Positions 34,544-44,259 of a DNA stretch of 64,000 nucleotides are shown here, in pieces. The number at the start of each line of letters is the position of its first letter. The first letter of the stretch is position 1. Below the pieces are notes generated by a model, which was given only the letters and a program-made list of their open reading frames with translations, was not told where the DNA came from and did no database searches. The position numbers and the translations under genes were made by a program. The stretch is taken from assembly GCF_017813335.1 (NCBI RefSeq), contig NZ_JAGIYY010000002.1, forward strand, positions 372,001 to 436,000, given 5' to 3'. This DNA comes from Tianweitania sediminis (GTDB lineage: Bacteria; Pseudomonadota; Alphaproteobacteria; Rhizobiales; Rhizobiaceae).

Positions 34544-34792
34544 TTATTCCGGCAGTTGCATGTCCGTGATCAGGTTTTCGCCGCCGACTTCGTCATAGGC
34601 GATCACCACGTCCATGCCTTCTTCCAGCACGGTCACGTCGAATTCGCCGGGCAACTTGTATTTTTCGCCATCGGCCAGGGTGATCGTGAGGCTTTCGCGG
34701 TCGATGCTTTGGATGATCCCGTCCGTGTCGGCGGCCAAACTCGCCGCGGATGAGAACAGCAGAACGGCAAGGCTGGCGACGATCGTTTTCAT
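34544..34792 (-). CDS. DUF1344 family periplasmic protein
   Basis: An 82-residue protein with a signal peptide (MKTIVASLAVLLFSSAASLA, residues 1-20) and the compact DUF1344 beta domain: DGIIQSIDRESLTITLADGEKYKLPGEFD...GMDVVIAYDE. Function unknown; found mainly in Hyphomicrobiales. The ATG at 34792 fits the signal peptide better than the upstream ATG. It is divergent from aroC and stands between the phosphatase and aroC genes. Confidence 0.85.
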   Translation of the reverse strand: MKTIVASLAVLLFSSAASLAADTDGIIQSIDRESLTITLADGEKYKLPGEFDVTVLEEGMDVVIAYDEVGGENLITDMQLPE

Positions 34793-34942
34793 GGTGAACC
34801 TCTGCATGGGCGGAAACGCTTCAACAACAGGAAGCGGGAGAATGTGTCAAAAATTGCGGCTGGCGAGAGGCTGCCGGTTTGACCGTCGCTGAATTCCTTC
34901 CTAGAAGCGCGGCAACTCCACTTCGCCGCCTGCGGATTTTTC

Positions 34943-36043
34943 ATGTCGCACAACACGTTTGGGCATCTCTTCCGGGTCACCACCTGGGGTGAAAGCCATG
35001 GCCCGGCGCTTGGCTGCGTGGTGGACGGGTGCCCGCCGGGGATCCGCTTCAAGCTGGCGGACATCCAGGCACAGCTTGATCGGCGCAAGCCGGGACAATC
35101 GCGCTTCGTGACACAGCGCCGCGAGCCCGACGAGGTCAGGATCCTGTCGGGGGTTCTGCCGGACGGGGAAGACGGCAGCCTCCTTACCACCGGCACGCCA
35201 ATTTCGATGCTGGTCGAGAATGTCGACCAACGGTCGAAAGACTATGGCGACATCGCGCGGCAGTACCGTCCGGGCCATGCCGATTACACCTATGACATGA
35301 AATACGGTGTGCGGGACCACCGCGGCGGCGGGCGATCTTCCGCACGCGAAACGGCCGCGCGTGTGGCCGCCGGCGCGCTTGCCCGGCTTGTGGTTCCCGG
35401 CCTCACCGTGCGTGGCGCTCTTGTTGCCATGGGCTCGGTCGAGATCAACCGGGCGAACTGGAATTGGGACTTCGTGGAAAGCGGCGACAATCCATTTTTC
35501 ACGCCGGATCCTGCATCCGTGCCGACCTTTTCCGACTACCTCGATAGCATCCGCAAGAACGGCTCCTCCGTTGGCGCCTTGATCGAAGTCGTTGCCGAAG
35601 GTGTTCCGGCCGGTCTCGGCGCACCGATCTACGGAAAGCTCGATGCCGAAATAGCGGCCGGGCTGATGTCGATCAACGCGGTGAAGGGTGTGGAGATCGG
35701 CGACGGCTTCGCCACGGCCCGCATGACAGGGGAAGAAAACGCAGATGAGATGCGCTCGGCCAACGAGGGGCCGGCACGCTTCTTGAGCAATCATGCGGGC
35801 GGCATTTTGGGCGGCATATCCACCGGCCAGCCGGTGATCGCCCGCTTCGCGGTAAAGCCGACTTCTTCCATTCTGACGCCCCGCCAGTCCGTTGATCAGG
35901 ATGGGCGCGATGTAGACGTGACCACAAAGGGGCGCCATGACCCTTGCGTAGGCATCCGGGCCGTTCCGATCGGCGAAGCCATGGTGGCCTGCGCGATCGC
36001 TGATCACTATCTGCGCCATCGCGGCCAAACCGGACGCATCTGA
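34943..36043 (+). CDS. aroC: Chorismate synthase
   Basis: A 366-residue enzyme that makes chorismate from EPSP using reduced FMN, the end of the shikimate pathway. The signatures [65 protein letters not shown] and [17 protein letters not shown] are complete. It is followed after 11 bases by ribB, a common pairing in rhizobia. Confidence 0.98.
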   Translation: MSHNTFGHLFRVTTWGESHGPALGCVVDGCPPGIRFKLADIQAQLDRRKPGQSRFVTQRREPDEVRILSGVLPDGEDGSLLTTGTPISMLVENVDQRSKDYGDIARQYRPGHADYTYDMKYGVRDHRGGGRSSARETAARVAAGALARLVVPGLTVRGALVAMGSVEINRANWNWDFVESGDNPFFTPDPASVPTFSDYLDSIRKNGSSVGALIEVVAEGVPAGLGAPIYGKLDAEIAAGLMSINAVKGVEIGDGFATARMTGEENADEMRSANEGPARFLSNHAGGILGGISTGQPVIARFAVKPTSSILTPRQSVDQDGRDVDVTTKGRHDPCVGIRAVPIGEAMVACAIADHYLRHRGQTGRI

Positions 36044-36054
36044 GGACATTCTCC

Positions 36055-37161
36055 ATGCCATACGACCAGAAGAAGATCGTGGAAGCGCTGCGGGCCTTCG
36101 AGCGCGGCGAGATCGTGGTCGTAATGGACGATGACGGGCGCGAGAACGAGGGCGACCTGATCGTCGCCGCCGTCCACTGCACGCCTGAGAAAATGGCGTT
36201 CATCGTGCGTCACACGTCCGGCATCGTATGCACGCCCATGCCGCGTGAGGAAGCCCGCCGCCTCAACCTCGGGCCGATGGTGGCCGAAAACGATTCCGCC
36301 CACACTACCGCTTTCACGGTCAGCGTCGATTTCAAGCACGGCACCACAACGGGCATTTCGGCGGAAGACCGGACCGCGACGGTGCGCAACCTTGCCAATC
36401 CAAACGCATCGGCCGGCGATTTCTCGCGTCCCGGCCACATCTTTCCCCTGATTGCCCGCGAAGGCGGCGTGCTGATGCGCTCCGGCCATACCGAAGCGGC
36501 TGTTGATCTTTGCAGGCTGGCCAATCTGCCGCCGGTCGGTGTGATCTGCGAATTGGTGAATGACGACGGCACGGTGATGCGTGGACCGCAGGTCAGCGAC
36601 TTTGCCGACAAGAACGGCTTGAAGCAGGTCACCGTCGCCGATCTGATCGCATATCGCCAGCGCCAGGAAACGCTGGTGGAGCGCACCGCAAGTTTCGAGA
36701 TCGAAACGCCGGTTGGACCCGCCAAGGCGACCGCCTACAAACTCCCGTGGGATCCCATGCACCACCTTGCGGTGGTGTTCGGCGACATCCGCGACGGCGA
36801 GGACATCCCGGTGCGCTTGCACGCTGAGGATGTGGTCACGGATGTGTTCAAGCGGTCAGCCCGCCTGGACGACGTCATGCGCCGCATCTCGGAGGCAGGG
36901 CGAGGGGTCATCGTTTACCTGCGCGAAGGCTCCGTTGGGGTCGACAGCCTGTCCCGCAATCGTGCGGCCCTTCCGGGTGAGGATCACGCGGAAGCCGTGC
37001 GGCGCGAAAGTGAGTGGAAGCAGATCGGCCTTGGCGCGCAGATCCTGAAGGATCTGGGCATCTCCTCCATTCGTCTTCTCGCGTCGCGCGAGCGTCATTA
37101 TGTCGGGCTCGAAGGCTTCGGCATCCGCATCGCAGGAACCACGATCCTCGACCGGAACTGA
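36055..37161 (+). CDS. ribB: 3,4-dihydroxy-2-butanone-4-phosphate synthase with degenerate GTP cyclohydrolase II-like half (RibBX)
   Basis: A 368-residue riboflavin enzyme. Residues 1-205 are a normal RibB: DDDGRENEGDLI (25-36), RPGHIFPLIAREGGVLMRSGHTEAAVDL are intact. Residues about 210-368 have the GTP cyclohydrolase II fold but have no cysteine at all, so the zinc site (three Cys) is missing and the region reads VRLHAEDVVTDVFKRSARLDD where the Cys motif belongs. This matches the RibBX type, where the second domain is not a cyclohydrolase and a separate RibA must exist elsewhere. It is in one run with aroC. Confidence 0.93.
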   Translation: MPYDQKKIVEALRAFERGEIVVVMDDDGRENEGDLIVAAVHCTPEKMAFIVRHTSGIVCTPMPREEARRLNLGPMVAENDSAHTTAFTVSVDFKHGTTTGISAEDRTATVRNLANPNASAGDFSRPGHIFPLIAREGGVLMRSGHTEAAVDLCRLANLPPVGVICELVNDDGTVMRGPQVSDFADKNGLKQVTVADLIAYRQRQETLVERTASFEIETPVGPAKATAYKLPWDPMHHLAVVFGDIRDGEDIPVRLHAEDVVTDVFKRSARLDDVMRRISEAGRGVIVYLREGSVGVDSLSRNRAALPGEDHAEAVRRESEWKQIGLGAQILKDLGISSIRLLASRERHYVGLEGFGIRIAGTTILDRN

Positions 37162-37238
37162 GCCCGCAGTTGAAGATCTGTTGAGCATCGAAGGCTTTTG
37201 AACACCGCTGCGTTCCCCCGAGCAGCGGACGCGCTTAT

Positions 37239-38174
37239 ATGGACCGCATGACAACGCGCCTTTACTCATCTCCAATCTTTCTTGAGCACGTCACGCCGCC
37301 CGGTCATCCGGAACGGCCCGACCGCATGCGGGCAATCCTGCGCGTTCTGGAAGATCCCGATTTCGACCGTCTGGATCGCGCCGAACCAACTGCGGCTGAT
37401 GAGGCAGTCGTCCTCCTCGCCCATCCGGAGCGTCACCTCGAGCGGGTCAAGGCAATCATCCCAGAAGAGGGCTTGGGGCGCATCGATTCGGACACCACCG
37501 CGAGCCCCAGGACGCTGGAGGCCGTGCTGACGGCCGTGGGCGCCGCGAATGCCGCGGTGGACGATGTTTTTGCAGGGACGGCCGACAACGTTTTCGTCGT
37601 TGCGCGACCGCCCGGGCATCATGCCGAGGCCGAAAAGGCGATGGGCTTCTGCTTCTTCAACCAGGCCGCCATTGCCGCCCGCTACGCGCAAAAGCAGCAC
37701 GGGGTGGAGCGGGTCGCGATCGTGGACTGGGACGTCCACCACGGCAACGGCACGCAGGACATCTTCTGGGATGATCCGAGCGTGCTTTATTGCTCAACCC
37801 ACCAGATGCCGCTGTTTCCCGGCACTGGAGCTAAAGGGGAAACGGGCGCAGGCAACATCGTCAATGCGCCTTTGGCGGCGCGCGATGGCAGTAGCCAGTT
37901 TCGCGAAGCCTTCAACAGCCGCGTCTTGCCGGCTTTAGCCAACTTCCGGCCGGACCTCATCATCATCTCGGCAGGCTTTGACGCCCATCACCTGGATCCG
38001 CTGGCAGAGATCAATCTGGTGGAAGACGATTTCGACTGGGCAACGGGCAAGCTGATGGATGTCGCACAGCGTTCCGCTGAGAACCGGCTGGTGAGCGTGC
38101 TTGAAGGTGGCTACGACCTCGACGGTTTGTCGATGTCGGTGGCAGCCCACGTGAAGCGTTTGATGAAGGGCTGA
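37239..38174 (+). CDS. Histone deacetylase-like (class II, AcuC/AphA) family protein
   Basis: A 311-residue zinc-dependent deacetylase-fold protein. [40 protein letters not shown] (about 164-178) with the zinc-binding Asp/His, [13 protein letters not shown] and GGYDLDGL are complete, so it should be active. Bacterial members deacetylate acetylpolyamines or similar amides; the substrate is not known. The ATG at 37248 is an equally good start. xseB begins 4 bases after its stop. Confidence 0.92.
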   Translation: MDRMTTRLYSSPIFLEHVTPPGHPERPDRMRAILRVLEDPDFDRLDRAEPTAADEAVVLLAHPERHLERVKAIIPEEGLGRIDSDTTASPRTLEAVLTAVGAANAAVDDVFAGTADNVFVVARPPGHHAEAEKAMGFCFFNQAAIAARYAQKQHGVERVAIVDWDVHHGNGTQDIFWDDPSVLYCSTHQMPLFPGTGAKGETGAGNIVNAPLAARDGSSQFREAFNSRVLPALANFRPDLIIISAGFDAHHLDPLAEINLVEDDFDWATGKLMDVAQRSAENRLVSVLEGGYDLDGLSMSVAAHVKRLMKG

Positions 38175-38178
38175 AGCA

Positions 38179-38424
38179 ATGAGCGAGAACGAGGACATCA
38201 AGGCGATGAGCTTCGAGCACGCTTTGGCCGCGCTCGAACAGATCGTGGACGATCTGGAACGCGGTGACGTGCCGCTCGATCAGTCGATCCGCATCTACGA
38301 ACGCGGCGAAGCGCTGAAGGACCATTGCGATCGCCTCCTGAAAGCGGCGGAAGCGAAGGTCGAGAAGATCCGGTTGTCACGCGAAGGCAAGCCGATCGGG
38401 GTCGAGCCGCTCGACCCCGAATAA
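38179..38424 (+). CDS. xseB: Exodeoxyribonuclease VII small subunit
   Basis: An 81-residue helical-hairpin subunit of exonuclease VII, which trims single-stranded DNA. The family core [55 protein letters not shown] is unmistakable. It is packed against the HDAC-like gene. The large subunit gene xseA is not in the window. In many relatives dxs follows directly; here two other genes intervene. Confidence 0.96.
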   Translation: MSENEDIKAMSFEHALAALEQIVDDLERGDVPLDQSIRIYERGEALKDHCDRLLKAAEAKVEKIRLSREGKPIGVEPLDPE

Positions 38425-38427
38425 CGC

Positions 38428-39147
38428 TCAGGCCTGGACGATCGGCCGGAAGCCGCCGAAAAACATGCGCTTCCTGTCCACCGGCAGGTTCTGCATCATT
38501 TCGCTGCGTTTGTCGGCCGTCATGCGTGCCGCCACCTCATCCCGGTGCGCTCGCGATCGATAGGTGAGGAAGGCGAAGCCAACAGTCTCGCCTTCCTTCA
38601 ATTGCACGCTGCGTGGAAACGAAGTCAGTTCCCCCACCGGCGCATCGTCGGCCACCGCTTCGCCCATCGACAAAGCGCCGAGCTCCGTCCAAAGCGCTGC
38701 GCTCTCCTGAACAAGGGTTCGGAAGCGGTCGAGCTCGCCGGTTTCGATCGGCAGCACGAAGCCATCCACATACCCGGCCGGCTCGGACGCTTGTTGGGGC
38801 GCAACCACCGTTTCGAAGCCGCCAAATATCATGCGCTTGCCGTCGAAGGGCGCATCATCCATCGAGCCCTTCATGCGTTCGTCTTCCATCACCTTCTTGT
38901 TGCAGGCATCCCGGACCGTCTTGGACGGGTAAAGGATGTAGGAGAAGATCACGGTCTCGTCCTCCTTCGCCATCACGGCACGCGGGAAGGACGTGACTGC
39001 ACCGTAAGGCACGTCGTCCGCCACTGCTTCCATATAGGCTGTCGCCCCATGCTCCATCCAAACGGTGCGGCCAAGTTCAGCCATGGCGGTGTAGTCGTCG
39101 AGCCGTGCGTTCGGAACGGCAAGCAGGAAACCATCGATATAGGGCAT
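38428..39147 (-). CDS. Tandem DUF1428 protein
   Basis: A 239-residue protein made of two DUF1428 domains in tandem. Unit 1 (about 1-115) starts MPYIDGFLLAVPNARLDDYTAM and ends KRMIFGGFETVV; unit 2 (about 125-239) starts AGYVDGFVLPIETGELDRFRTL and ends KRMFFGGFRPIV. Most family members have a single unit of about 117 residues, a dimeric ferredoxin-like fold of unknown function. A gene fusion by duplication is the simplest reading. It is divergent from the pirin gene and convergent with xseB. Confidence 0.88.
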   Translation of the reverse strand: MPYIDGFLLAVPNARLDDYTAMAELGRTVWMEHGATAYMEAVADDVPYGAVTSFPRAVMAKEDETVIFSYILYPSKTVRDACNKKVMEDERMKGSMDDAPFDGKRMIFGGFETVVAPQQASEPAGYVDGFVLPIETGELDRFRTLVQESAALWTELGALSMGEAVADDAPVGELTSFPRSVQLKEGETVGFAFLTYRSRAHRDEVAARMTADKRSEMMQNLPVDRKRMFFGGFRPIVQA

Positions 39148-39201
39148 GAAACGTCTCCTCAGGTTGGTGTCGGGTCAAGGACGAGCGCGGATCGTGGCAT
39201 C

Positions 39202-39217
39202 CGACAAAGAGTTGTCG
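39202..39217. promoter_or_regulatory. Palindrome between DUF1428 and pirin genes, possible operator
   Basis: CGACAA-AGAG-TTGTCG, a 6-bp perfect inverted repeat, is centred in the 132-base divergent region. No regulator gene is adjacent, so any operator role is speculative. Confidence 0.3.
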
Positions 39218-39279
39218 ATGATTTTTGGAGAGTGACCGCTATGGTGACGTGCTGACATGGCGCTGAAAGGTTCGAGAGC

Positions 39280-40209
39280 ATGAGCTTCTTTCCCGGCAAC
39301 GATCCCCAGCCCGGCGATGCGTTCGCATGCGATGCCATTGAAACGCTGATCATTCCGCGCACGTCCGACATTGGCGGGCTGGAAGTGCGGCGCGCCCTGC
39401 CAACCGCACGGCGACGGCTCGTTGGGCCGTTCATCTTCTTTGACCGCATGGGACCCGCTCTGTTGCGGGCCGACCAGACGCTCGACGTCCGCCCGCATCC
39501 CCATATCGGCCTTTCCACGGTCACTTACCTGTTCGACGGCAAGATCCGGCACCGCGACTCGCTTGGCACCGAGATGGTGATCGAGCCCGGCGACGTGAAC
39601 CTGATGACGGCCGGCCGGGGCATTGTCCATTCCGAGCGTTCGCCGGAGGAACTGAGGGGCTCCCCAATGGCCATTTCCGGGCTGCAGACTTGGCTGGCCC
39701 TGCCGGAAAGCCATGAAGAAATGGCGCCGCTTTTTGAAAACACCGCCCGTTCCGACCTTCCGCTGATCGACGCAGAAGGAATCCGCGGAAGGGTGGTGAT
39801 CGGCAGTTTTCACGGCCTGCGAGCGCCCGTCCGCACGGCAAGCGACACGGTTTATGCCGACCTCCGCCTGGAGGCCGGTGCAACGATCTCGATTCCCGGT
39901 GATGCCGCCGAGGAGCGTGCGATCTATGTGCTGGACGGCTCGGTGGAGATTGCCGGCGACATCTTCCCGTCTGACCGGCTGCTGGCCTTCCGCGCTGGCG
40001 ACACGCTGGCGGTCCGGGCTGCCAATGATCGGCCGGCGCATGTGATGATGTTTGGTGGCGCCGCGTTGAACTCGAAACGCTACATCTGGTGGAACTTCGT
40101 GTCGTCATCGAAGGAGCGGATCGAGCAGGCCAAGCAAGAATGGCGCACCGGCCGCTTCGACATCGTGCCGGGCGATGCCGAGGAGTTCATACCTTTGCCG
40201 GAAGCTTGA
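39280..40209 (+). CDS. Pirin family protein
   Basis: A 309-residue bicupin. The metal-binding N-terminal cupin is seen in DVRPHPHIGLSTVTYLFDGKIRHRDSLG and MTAGRGIVHSERSP, with three His and one Glu as in pirin. The C-terminal region (about 190-290) is the second cupin (LRLEAGATISIPGDAAEERAIYVLDG). Pirins include quercetin dioxygenase-like enzymes and regulators; the role here is not known. It lies between xseB and dxs in the plus direction and is divergent from the tandem DUF1428 gene. Confidence 0.92.
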   Translation: MSFFPGNDPQPGDAFACDAIETLIIPRTSDIGGLEVRRALPTARRRLVGPFIFFDRMGPALLRADQTLDVRPHPHIGLSTVTYLFDGKIRHRDSLGTEMVIEPGDVNLMTAGRGIVHSERSPEELRGSPMAISGLQTWLALPESHEEMAPLFENTARSDLPLIDAEGIRGRVVIGSFHGLRAPVRTASDTVYADLRLEAGATISIPGDAAEERAIYVLDGSVEIAGDIFPSDRLLAFRAGDTLAVRAANDRPAHVMMFGGAALNSKRYIWWNFVSSSKERIEQAKQEWRTGRFDIVPGDAEEFIPLPEA

Positions 40210-40279
40210 TCGCCTCAGAAGAACCGGCCTTTGTTTACATCGGCTGCCTTGAGCCCTATCTCGGGACGGTCTCCTTTCG

Positions 40280-42202
40280 GTGGTTTATCAAGTGCAGTCT
40301 TTACAAACGCCTTTGCTCGACAAGATCCGGATTCCGGCCGATCTCCGCAAGTTCCCGGAAGCGGAACTGCCGCAGATCGCCGCCGAATTGCGCAAGGAGA
40401 TGATCGACGCCGTTTCGCAGACCGGCGGCCATCTCGGTGCTGGCCTCGGCGTCATCGAACTGACGGTAGCGCTGCATTACGTGTTTGAAACCCCGGCTGA
40501 CCGGATCATCTGGGACGTTGGCCACCAGGCCTACCCGCACAAGATCCTGACGGGACGCCGCGACCGCATCCGCACCTTGCGCCAGGAACATGGCCTGTCC
40601 GGCTTCACCAAGCGTTCGGAAAGCGAATACGACCCGTTCGGCGCAGCCCATTCCTCCACCTCGATTTCGGCCGGGCTCGGCATGGCGGTGGCGCGGGACC
40701 TGTCTGGCGGGAAAAACCACGTGATTTCCGTGATCGGCGACGGCGCGATGTCGGCAGGCATGGCCTACGAGGCGATGAACAATGCGGGTGCGCTGGATGC
40801 GCGGCTGATCGTGATCCTCAACGACAACGACATGTCGATCGCGCCGCCTTCCGGCGCGATGAGCGCCTATCTGGCACGGCTCGCGTCCGGCAAAACCTAT
40901 TCGGAGATCCGCGACCTTGGCAAGAAGCTGACCGGCTATCTTGGCCGCCGCGTCGAGCGCACGGTGACGCGAGCGGTGGAACATGCCCGCGGGTTCGTGA
41001 CGGGCGGCACCATGTTCGAGGAACTTGGCTTCTACCATATCGGCCCGATTGACGGACACAATCTCGAGCATCTCGTGCCGGTGCTGAAGAATGTGCGCGA
41101 CAATGGCGACGGCCCCGTGCTGATCCATGTCGTGACCAAGAAGGGCAAGGGCTACGCCCCGGCGGAAGCCGCAGCCGACAAGTACCACGGCGTCAACAAG
41201 TTCGACGTGATCACCGGTGCGCAAGCCAAAGCCCCCGCCAATGCGCCCGCCTATACGCGCGTTTTCGCCGAAAGCCTGGTGCAGGAAGCGCAGGAGGACC
41301 CGAAGATCGTTGCGGTCACGGCCGCAATGCCGTCCGGCACCGGGCTGGACTTGTTTGGCGAGGCCTTCCCCAAGCGCACCTTCGACGTGGGTATCGCCGA
41401 ACAGCACGCGGTGACCTTTGCGGCCGGCATGGCAACGGAAGGTTACAAGCCCTTCTGCGCGATCTATTCGACCTTCCTGCAGCGCGCCTATGACCAAGTC
41501 GTGCATGACGTGGCGATCCAGAACCTGCCCGTACGGTTCGCGATTGACCGCGCGGGCTTTGTTGGCGCGGACGGCGCCACCCACTGCGGCGCCTTCGATA
41601 CCACCTATCTCGCGTCCTTGCCGGGCATGGTGATGATGGCGGCAAGCGACGAAGCGGAACTGCGCCATATGGTGCGCACGGCGGCAGCCTACGACGACGG
41701 GCCGATCGCCTTCCGCTATCCCCGCGGCAACGGTGTAGGAATCGATCTGCCGGAACGCGGATCGGTGCTCGAACTCGGCAAGGGCCGCGTGGTGCGTGAA
41801 GGCTCCAAGGTCGCGCTTCTGTCTTTCGGAACGCGACTGGCCGATTGCCTGCTCGCGGCCGACGAGCTGGACGCGGCAGGCTTGTCTACCACCGTGGCGG
41901 ATGCGCGGTTCGCAAAACCGCTCGACCAGGATCTGATCCGCCGCCTTGCGCGCGAGCATGAGGTCCTGATCACGGTGGAAGAAGGGGCGGTCGGCGGCTT
42001 CGGGGCGCAGGTCCTGCATTATCTCGCCCATGACGGTCTGCTCGATCACGGCTTGAAGGTCCGGCCGCTGGTTCTGCCCGACAGCTTTGTCGACCATGCC
42101 AAGCCGGAAAAGATGTATGCCGATGCGGGTCTGGATGCCGCCGGCATTACCCGTGCGGTGTTTGCGGCGCTGGGACGACCACAAGCCGCCGCTCGGGCCT
42201 GA
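40280..42202 (+). CDS. dxs: 1-deoxy-D-xylulose-5-phosphate synthase
   Basis: A 640-residue thiamine diphosphate enzyme that starts the non-mevalonate isoprenoid pathway from pyruvate and glyceraldehyde 3-phosphate. The N-terminal [24 protein letters not shown], the cofactor loop [18 protein letters not shown] (about 153-170), DNDMSIAPP and [17 protein letters not shown] are present. The start is GTG at 40280 or GTG at 40292; neither has a clear ribosome binding site. tlyA follows after 42 bases. Confidence 0.97.
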   Translation: MVYQVQSLQTPLLDKIRIPADLRKFPEAELPQIAAELRKEMIDAVSQTGGHLGAGLGVIELTVALHYVFETPADRIIWDVGHQAYPHKILTGRRDRIRTLRQEHGLSGFTKRSESEYDPFGAAHSSTSISAGLGMAVARDLSGGKNHVISVIGDGAMSAGMAYEAMNNAGALDARLIVILNDNDMSIAPPSGAMSAYLARLASGKTYSEIRDLGKKLTGYLGRRVERTVTRAVEHARGFVTGGTMFEELGFYHIGPIDGHNLEHLVPVLKNVRDNGDGPVLIHVVTKKGKGYAPAEAAADKYHGVNKFDVITGAQAKAPANAPAYTRVFAESLVQEAQEDPKIVAVTAAMPSGTGLDLFGEAFPKRTFDVGIAEQHAVTFAAGMATEGYKPFCAIYSTFLQRAYDQVVHDVAIQNLPVRFAIDRAGFVGADGATHCGAFDTTYLASLPGMVMMAASDEAELRHMVRTAAAYDDGPIAFRYPRGNGVGIDLPERGSVLELGKGRVVREGSKVALLSFGTRLADCLLAADELDAAGLSTTVADARFAKPLDQDLIRRLAREHEVLITVEEGAVGGFGAQVLHYLAHDGLLDHGLKVRPLVLPDSFVDHAKPEKMYADAGLDAAGITRAVFAALGRPQAAARA

Positions 42203-42209
42203 GGCGAAC

Positions 42210-42244
42210 GGCTGAAGCGCTTGCCTTCGCCGGCGGCTTCAGCC
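42210..42244 (+). promoter_or_regulatory. 9-bp hairpin abutting the tlyA start
   Basis: GGCTGAAGC (42210-42218) pairs perfectly with GCTTCAGCC (42236-42244), with a 17-base loop, and ends one base before the ATG at 42245. It could end dxs transcripts in part or restrict tlyA translation. No T-run follows. Confidence 0.4.
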
Positions 42245-43021
42245 ATGCACCCGGCCATGCAAGGCAAACAAACCCAGCAGAACCTGCAGCGCCTCGATGA
42301 GGTGCTTGTGGAACGCAGGCTTTTCCCCACCCGCTCCCGAGCGGGCGATGCGGTGAAGCGCGGAACCGTGCGCGTCGGCGACAGGATTGTCACCAAGGCC
42401 GGCCATTTGGTCGCGGAGAATGCGGCGATCGAGGTGGACGATCCGGCTCGCAGCTATGTTTCGCGCGCAGCACTGAAGCTGATCGCGGGCCTGGATCATT
42501 TCGGCATCGATCTTCAGGGCAAGACGGTGCTTGATCTCGGCGCGTCCACCGGCGGCTTCACGCAGGTCGCGCTGGAACGCGGCGCTGCGCGGGTCTTTGC
42601 CGTGGACGTTGGTCATGGTCAGCTCCATTCGACCCTCGCAGAAGATGCGCGCGTGATTTCAATGGAAAACAGGAACGCGCGGGAATTGGCCGCTGGCGAT
42701 TTCGGCGGCGAAGCGATCGATGCGGTCGTTTGCGACGTCAGCTTCATTTCCCTGACGCTCGCCTTGCCGGCGGCCCTTCAGCTGGCGCGACCGGGTGCGG
42801 AAGCCGTGTTTCTGGTGAAGCCGCAGTTCGAGGCGGGTCGCGAAGCAATCGGCAAGGGTGGTCTGCTCAAAAATTCGGATGATGGCGCGCGGATCGCGGA
42901 GCGCCTGCGAAGCTGGCTGGAGGAGCAGGACGGCTGGACTGCGCTCGGGCTCGTCCCATCGCCGATCGCAGGCGGGGACGGCAACAAGGAATGGCTGCTC
43001 GGCGGCAGGAAAGCGCCATGA
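42245..43021 (+). CDS. tlyA: TlyA family rRNA methyltransferase
   Basis: A 258-residue protein with an S4 RNA-binding domain (about 16-75, RLDEVLVERRLFPTRSRAGDAVKRGTVRVGD) and an FtsJ-type Rossmann methyltransferase (TVLDLGASTGGFTQVALERGAARVFAVDVGHGQLH). TlyA enzymes are 16S/23S rRNA cytidine-2'-O-methyltransferases. Start choice is open: ATG 42245, ATG 42257 or TTG 42221. The stop overlaps the next gene start by ATGA. This dxs-tlyA-rumA order is common in Hyphomicrobiales. Confidence 0.92.
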   Translation: MHPAMQGKQTQQNLQRLDEVLVERRLFPTRSRAGDAVKRGTVRVGDRIVTKAGHLVAENAAIEVDDPARSYVSRAALKLIAGLDHFGIDLQGKTVLDLGASTGGFTQVALERGAARVFAVDVGHGQLHSTLAEDARVISMENRNARELAAGDFGGEAIDAVVCDVSFISLTLALPAALQLARPGAEAVFLVKPQFEAGREAIGKGGLLKNSDDGARIAERLRSWLEEQDGWTALGLVPSPIAGGDGNKEWLLGGRKAP

Positions 43022-44259
43022 CGACGCGCTATCGCGTGGCGAGGCTGGGAGCGCAGGGCGACGGCATCGCGGACACCGAGCGGGGCCCCGTCTTCATTTC
43101 CTTCACGCTTCCGGGCGAAATGGTTACGGCCGCCGTCAACAAGGATCGCGGCGAGCTGATCGCCGTGACGGAGCCTGCATCCAATCGCGTCGAGCCGCCA
43201 TGCCGGCATTTCGGCACCTGCGGCGGCTGCCAGCTGCAGCATCTGGCAATGGCCGATTACCTCGCCTGGAAACGCGACAAGGTGGTGCAGGCGCTGAAAT
43301 CCCAGGCGCTCAAGCCCGCCGTCGGCCAGATCGTGCCGTGTGCGCCGCATAGCCGCCGCCGTGTCACCTTTGCCTTGCGCAAGGTCGAAGGGGGAATGCT
43401 GCTTGGCTATAATCGCCACTTGTCGCACGAGATCGTGGACATTGCCGAGTGTCCCATCAGTGTTCCGCCGATCGTTGAGGCGCTTGACTCTTTGCGCGCG
43501 CTGGCGCGCCTAAGCTGCTTCACAAGCAAGGCTTTTCGCATGACGGTGACCGCCACCGCATCGGGGCTCGATGTGGCGCTGCTGGACAGCGGAGTGCTGG
43601 ATGACGCCGCGCGCAAGGCAATTGCCGACTTCGCCATGGCGGCAAACCTGGCGCGTGTTTCGGTGGATGGCGAGATCATCGTGGAGCCAAAGAAGCCGCA
43701 GGTGTCCATGGGACCTGCGGTGGTGAACATCCCGCCCGGCGGCTTTCTTCAGGCCGTTGCTTCCGCGGAAGAGGCGATGGGGCAACTGGTGCTGGATCAC
43801 CTTGGAAAGGCCAAGCGGGTGGCCGACCTTTTCGCCGGCTCGGGCGCCTTCACCTTCCGGCTGGCTCAACGCGCCGAAGTGCATGCCGTGGAAGGGGAGG
43901 CGGCCGCCCTTGCTGCGCTCGATCGTGCGTTCCGGTTCACGCCGAGCCTGAAGCGCGTTTCCACGGAAAAGCGTGACCTGTTTGAACGGCCGCTGACCAC
44001 CAAGGAACTCGACCGGTTCGATGCGGTGGTGTTTGATCCGCCGCGTGCGGGTGCTGAGTTTCAGTGCCGGCAGCTGGCCAAAAGTGGGGTGTCGAAGGTC
44101 GCGGCGGTTTCCTGCAATCCGCTGACGCTGGCACGGGACCTCGCAACCTTGGTCGCGGGTGGTTACACGGTGACGTCGGTTACGCCGATCGACCAGTTTC
44201 TGTGGTCGAGCCACGTGGAAGCCGTGGCGCTTCTCGAGAAGCCACGGAAGCGGCGCTAG
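43018..44259 (+). CDS. TrmA/RumA-type class I SAM-dependent RNA m5U methyltransferase
   Basis: A 413-residue 23S rRNA (uracil-5) methyltransferase of the RumA/RlmC-RlmD group. A short TRAM-like N-terminus is followed by the [4Fe-4S] site C62-x5-C68-GGC71 and a fourth Cys at about 145 (AECPI). The SAM region is DLFAGSGAFTFRLAQ, FDPPRAGAEFQCRQL, and the catalytic Cys is in VSCNPLTLARDL. Its ATG overlaps the tlyA stop (ATGA). It converges with cobB, whose stop it overlaps in CTAG. The exact uracil target cannot be told. Confidence 0.93.
   Translation: MTTRYRVARLGAQGDGIADTERGPVFISFTLPGEMVTAAVNKDRGELIAVTEPASNRVEPPCRHFGTCGGCQLQHLAMADYLAWKRDKVVQALKSQALKPAVGQIVPCAPHSRRRVTFALRKVEGGMLLGYNRHLSHEIVDIAECPISVPPIVEALDSLRALARLSCFTSKAFRMTVTATASGLDVALLDSGVLDDAARKAIADFAMAANLARVSVDGEIIVEPKKPQVSMGPAVVNIPPGGFLQAVASAEEAMGQLVLDHLGKAKRVADLFAGSGAFTFRLAQRAEVHAVEGEAAALAALDRAFRFTPSLKRVSTEKRDLFERPLTTKELDRFDAVVFDPPRAGAEFQCRQLAKSGVSKVAAVSCNPLTLARDLATLVAGGYTVTSVTPIDQFLWSSHVEAVALLEKPRKRR

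Noticed and set aside
40301-42184. A 627-codon open frame antisense to dxs
   Set aside because: Its product is rich in Arg, His and Gln with no family features; it mirrors the codon pattern of a high-GC gene on the other strand. dxs is unambiguous.
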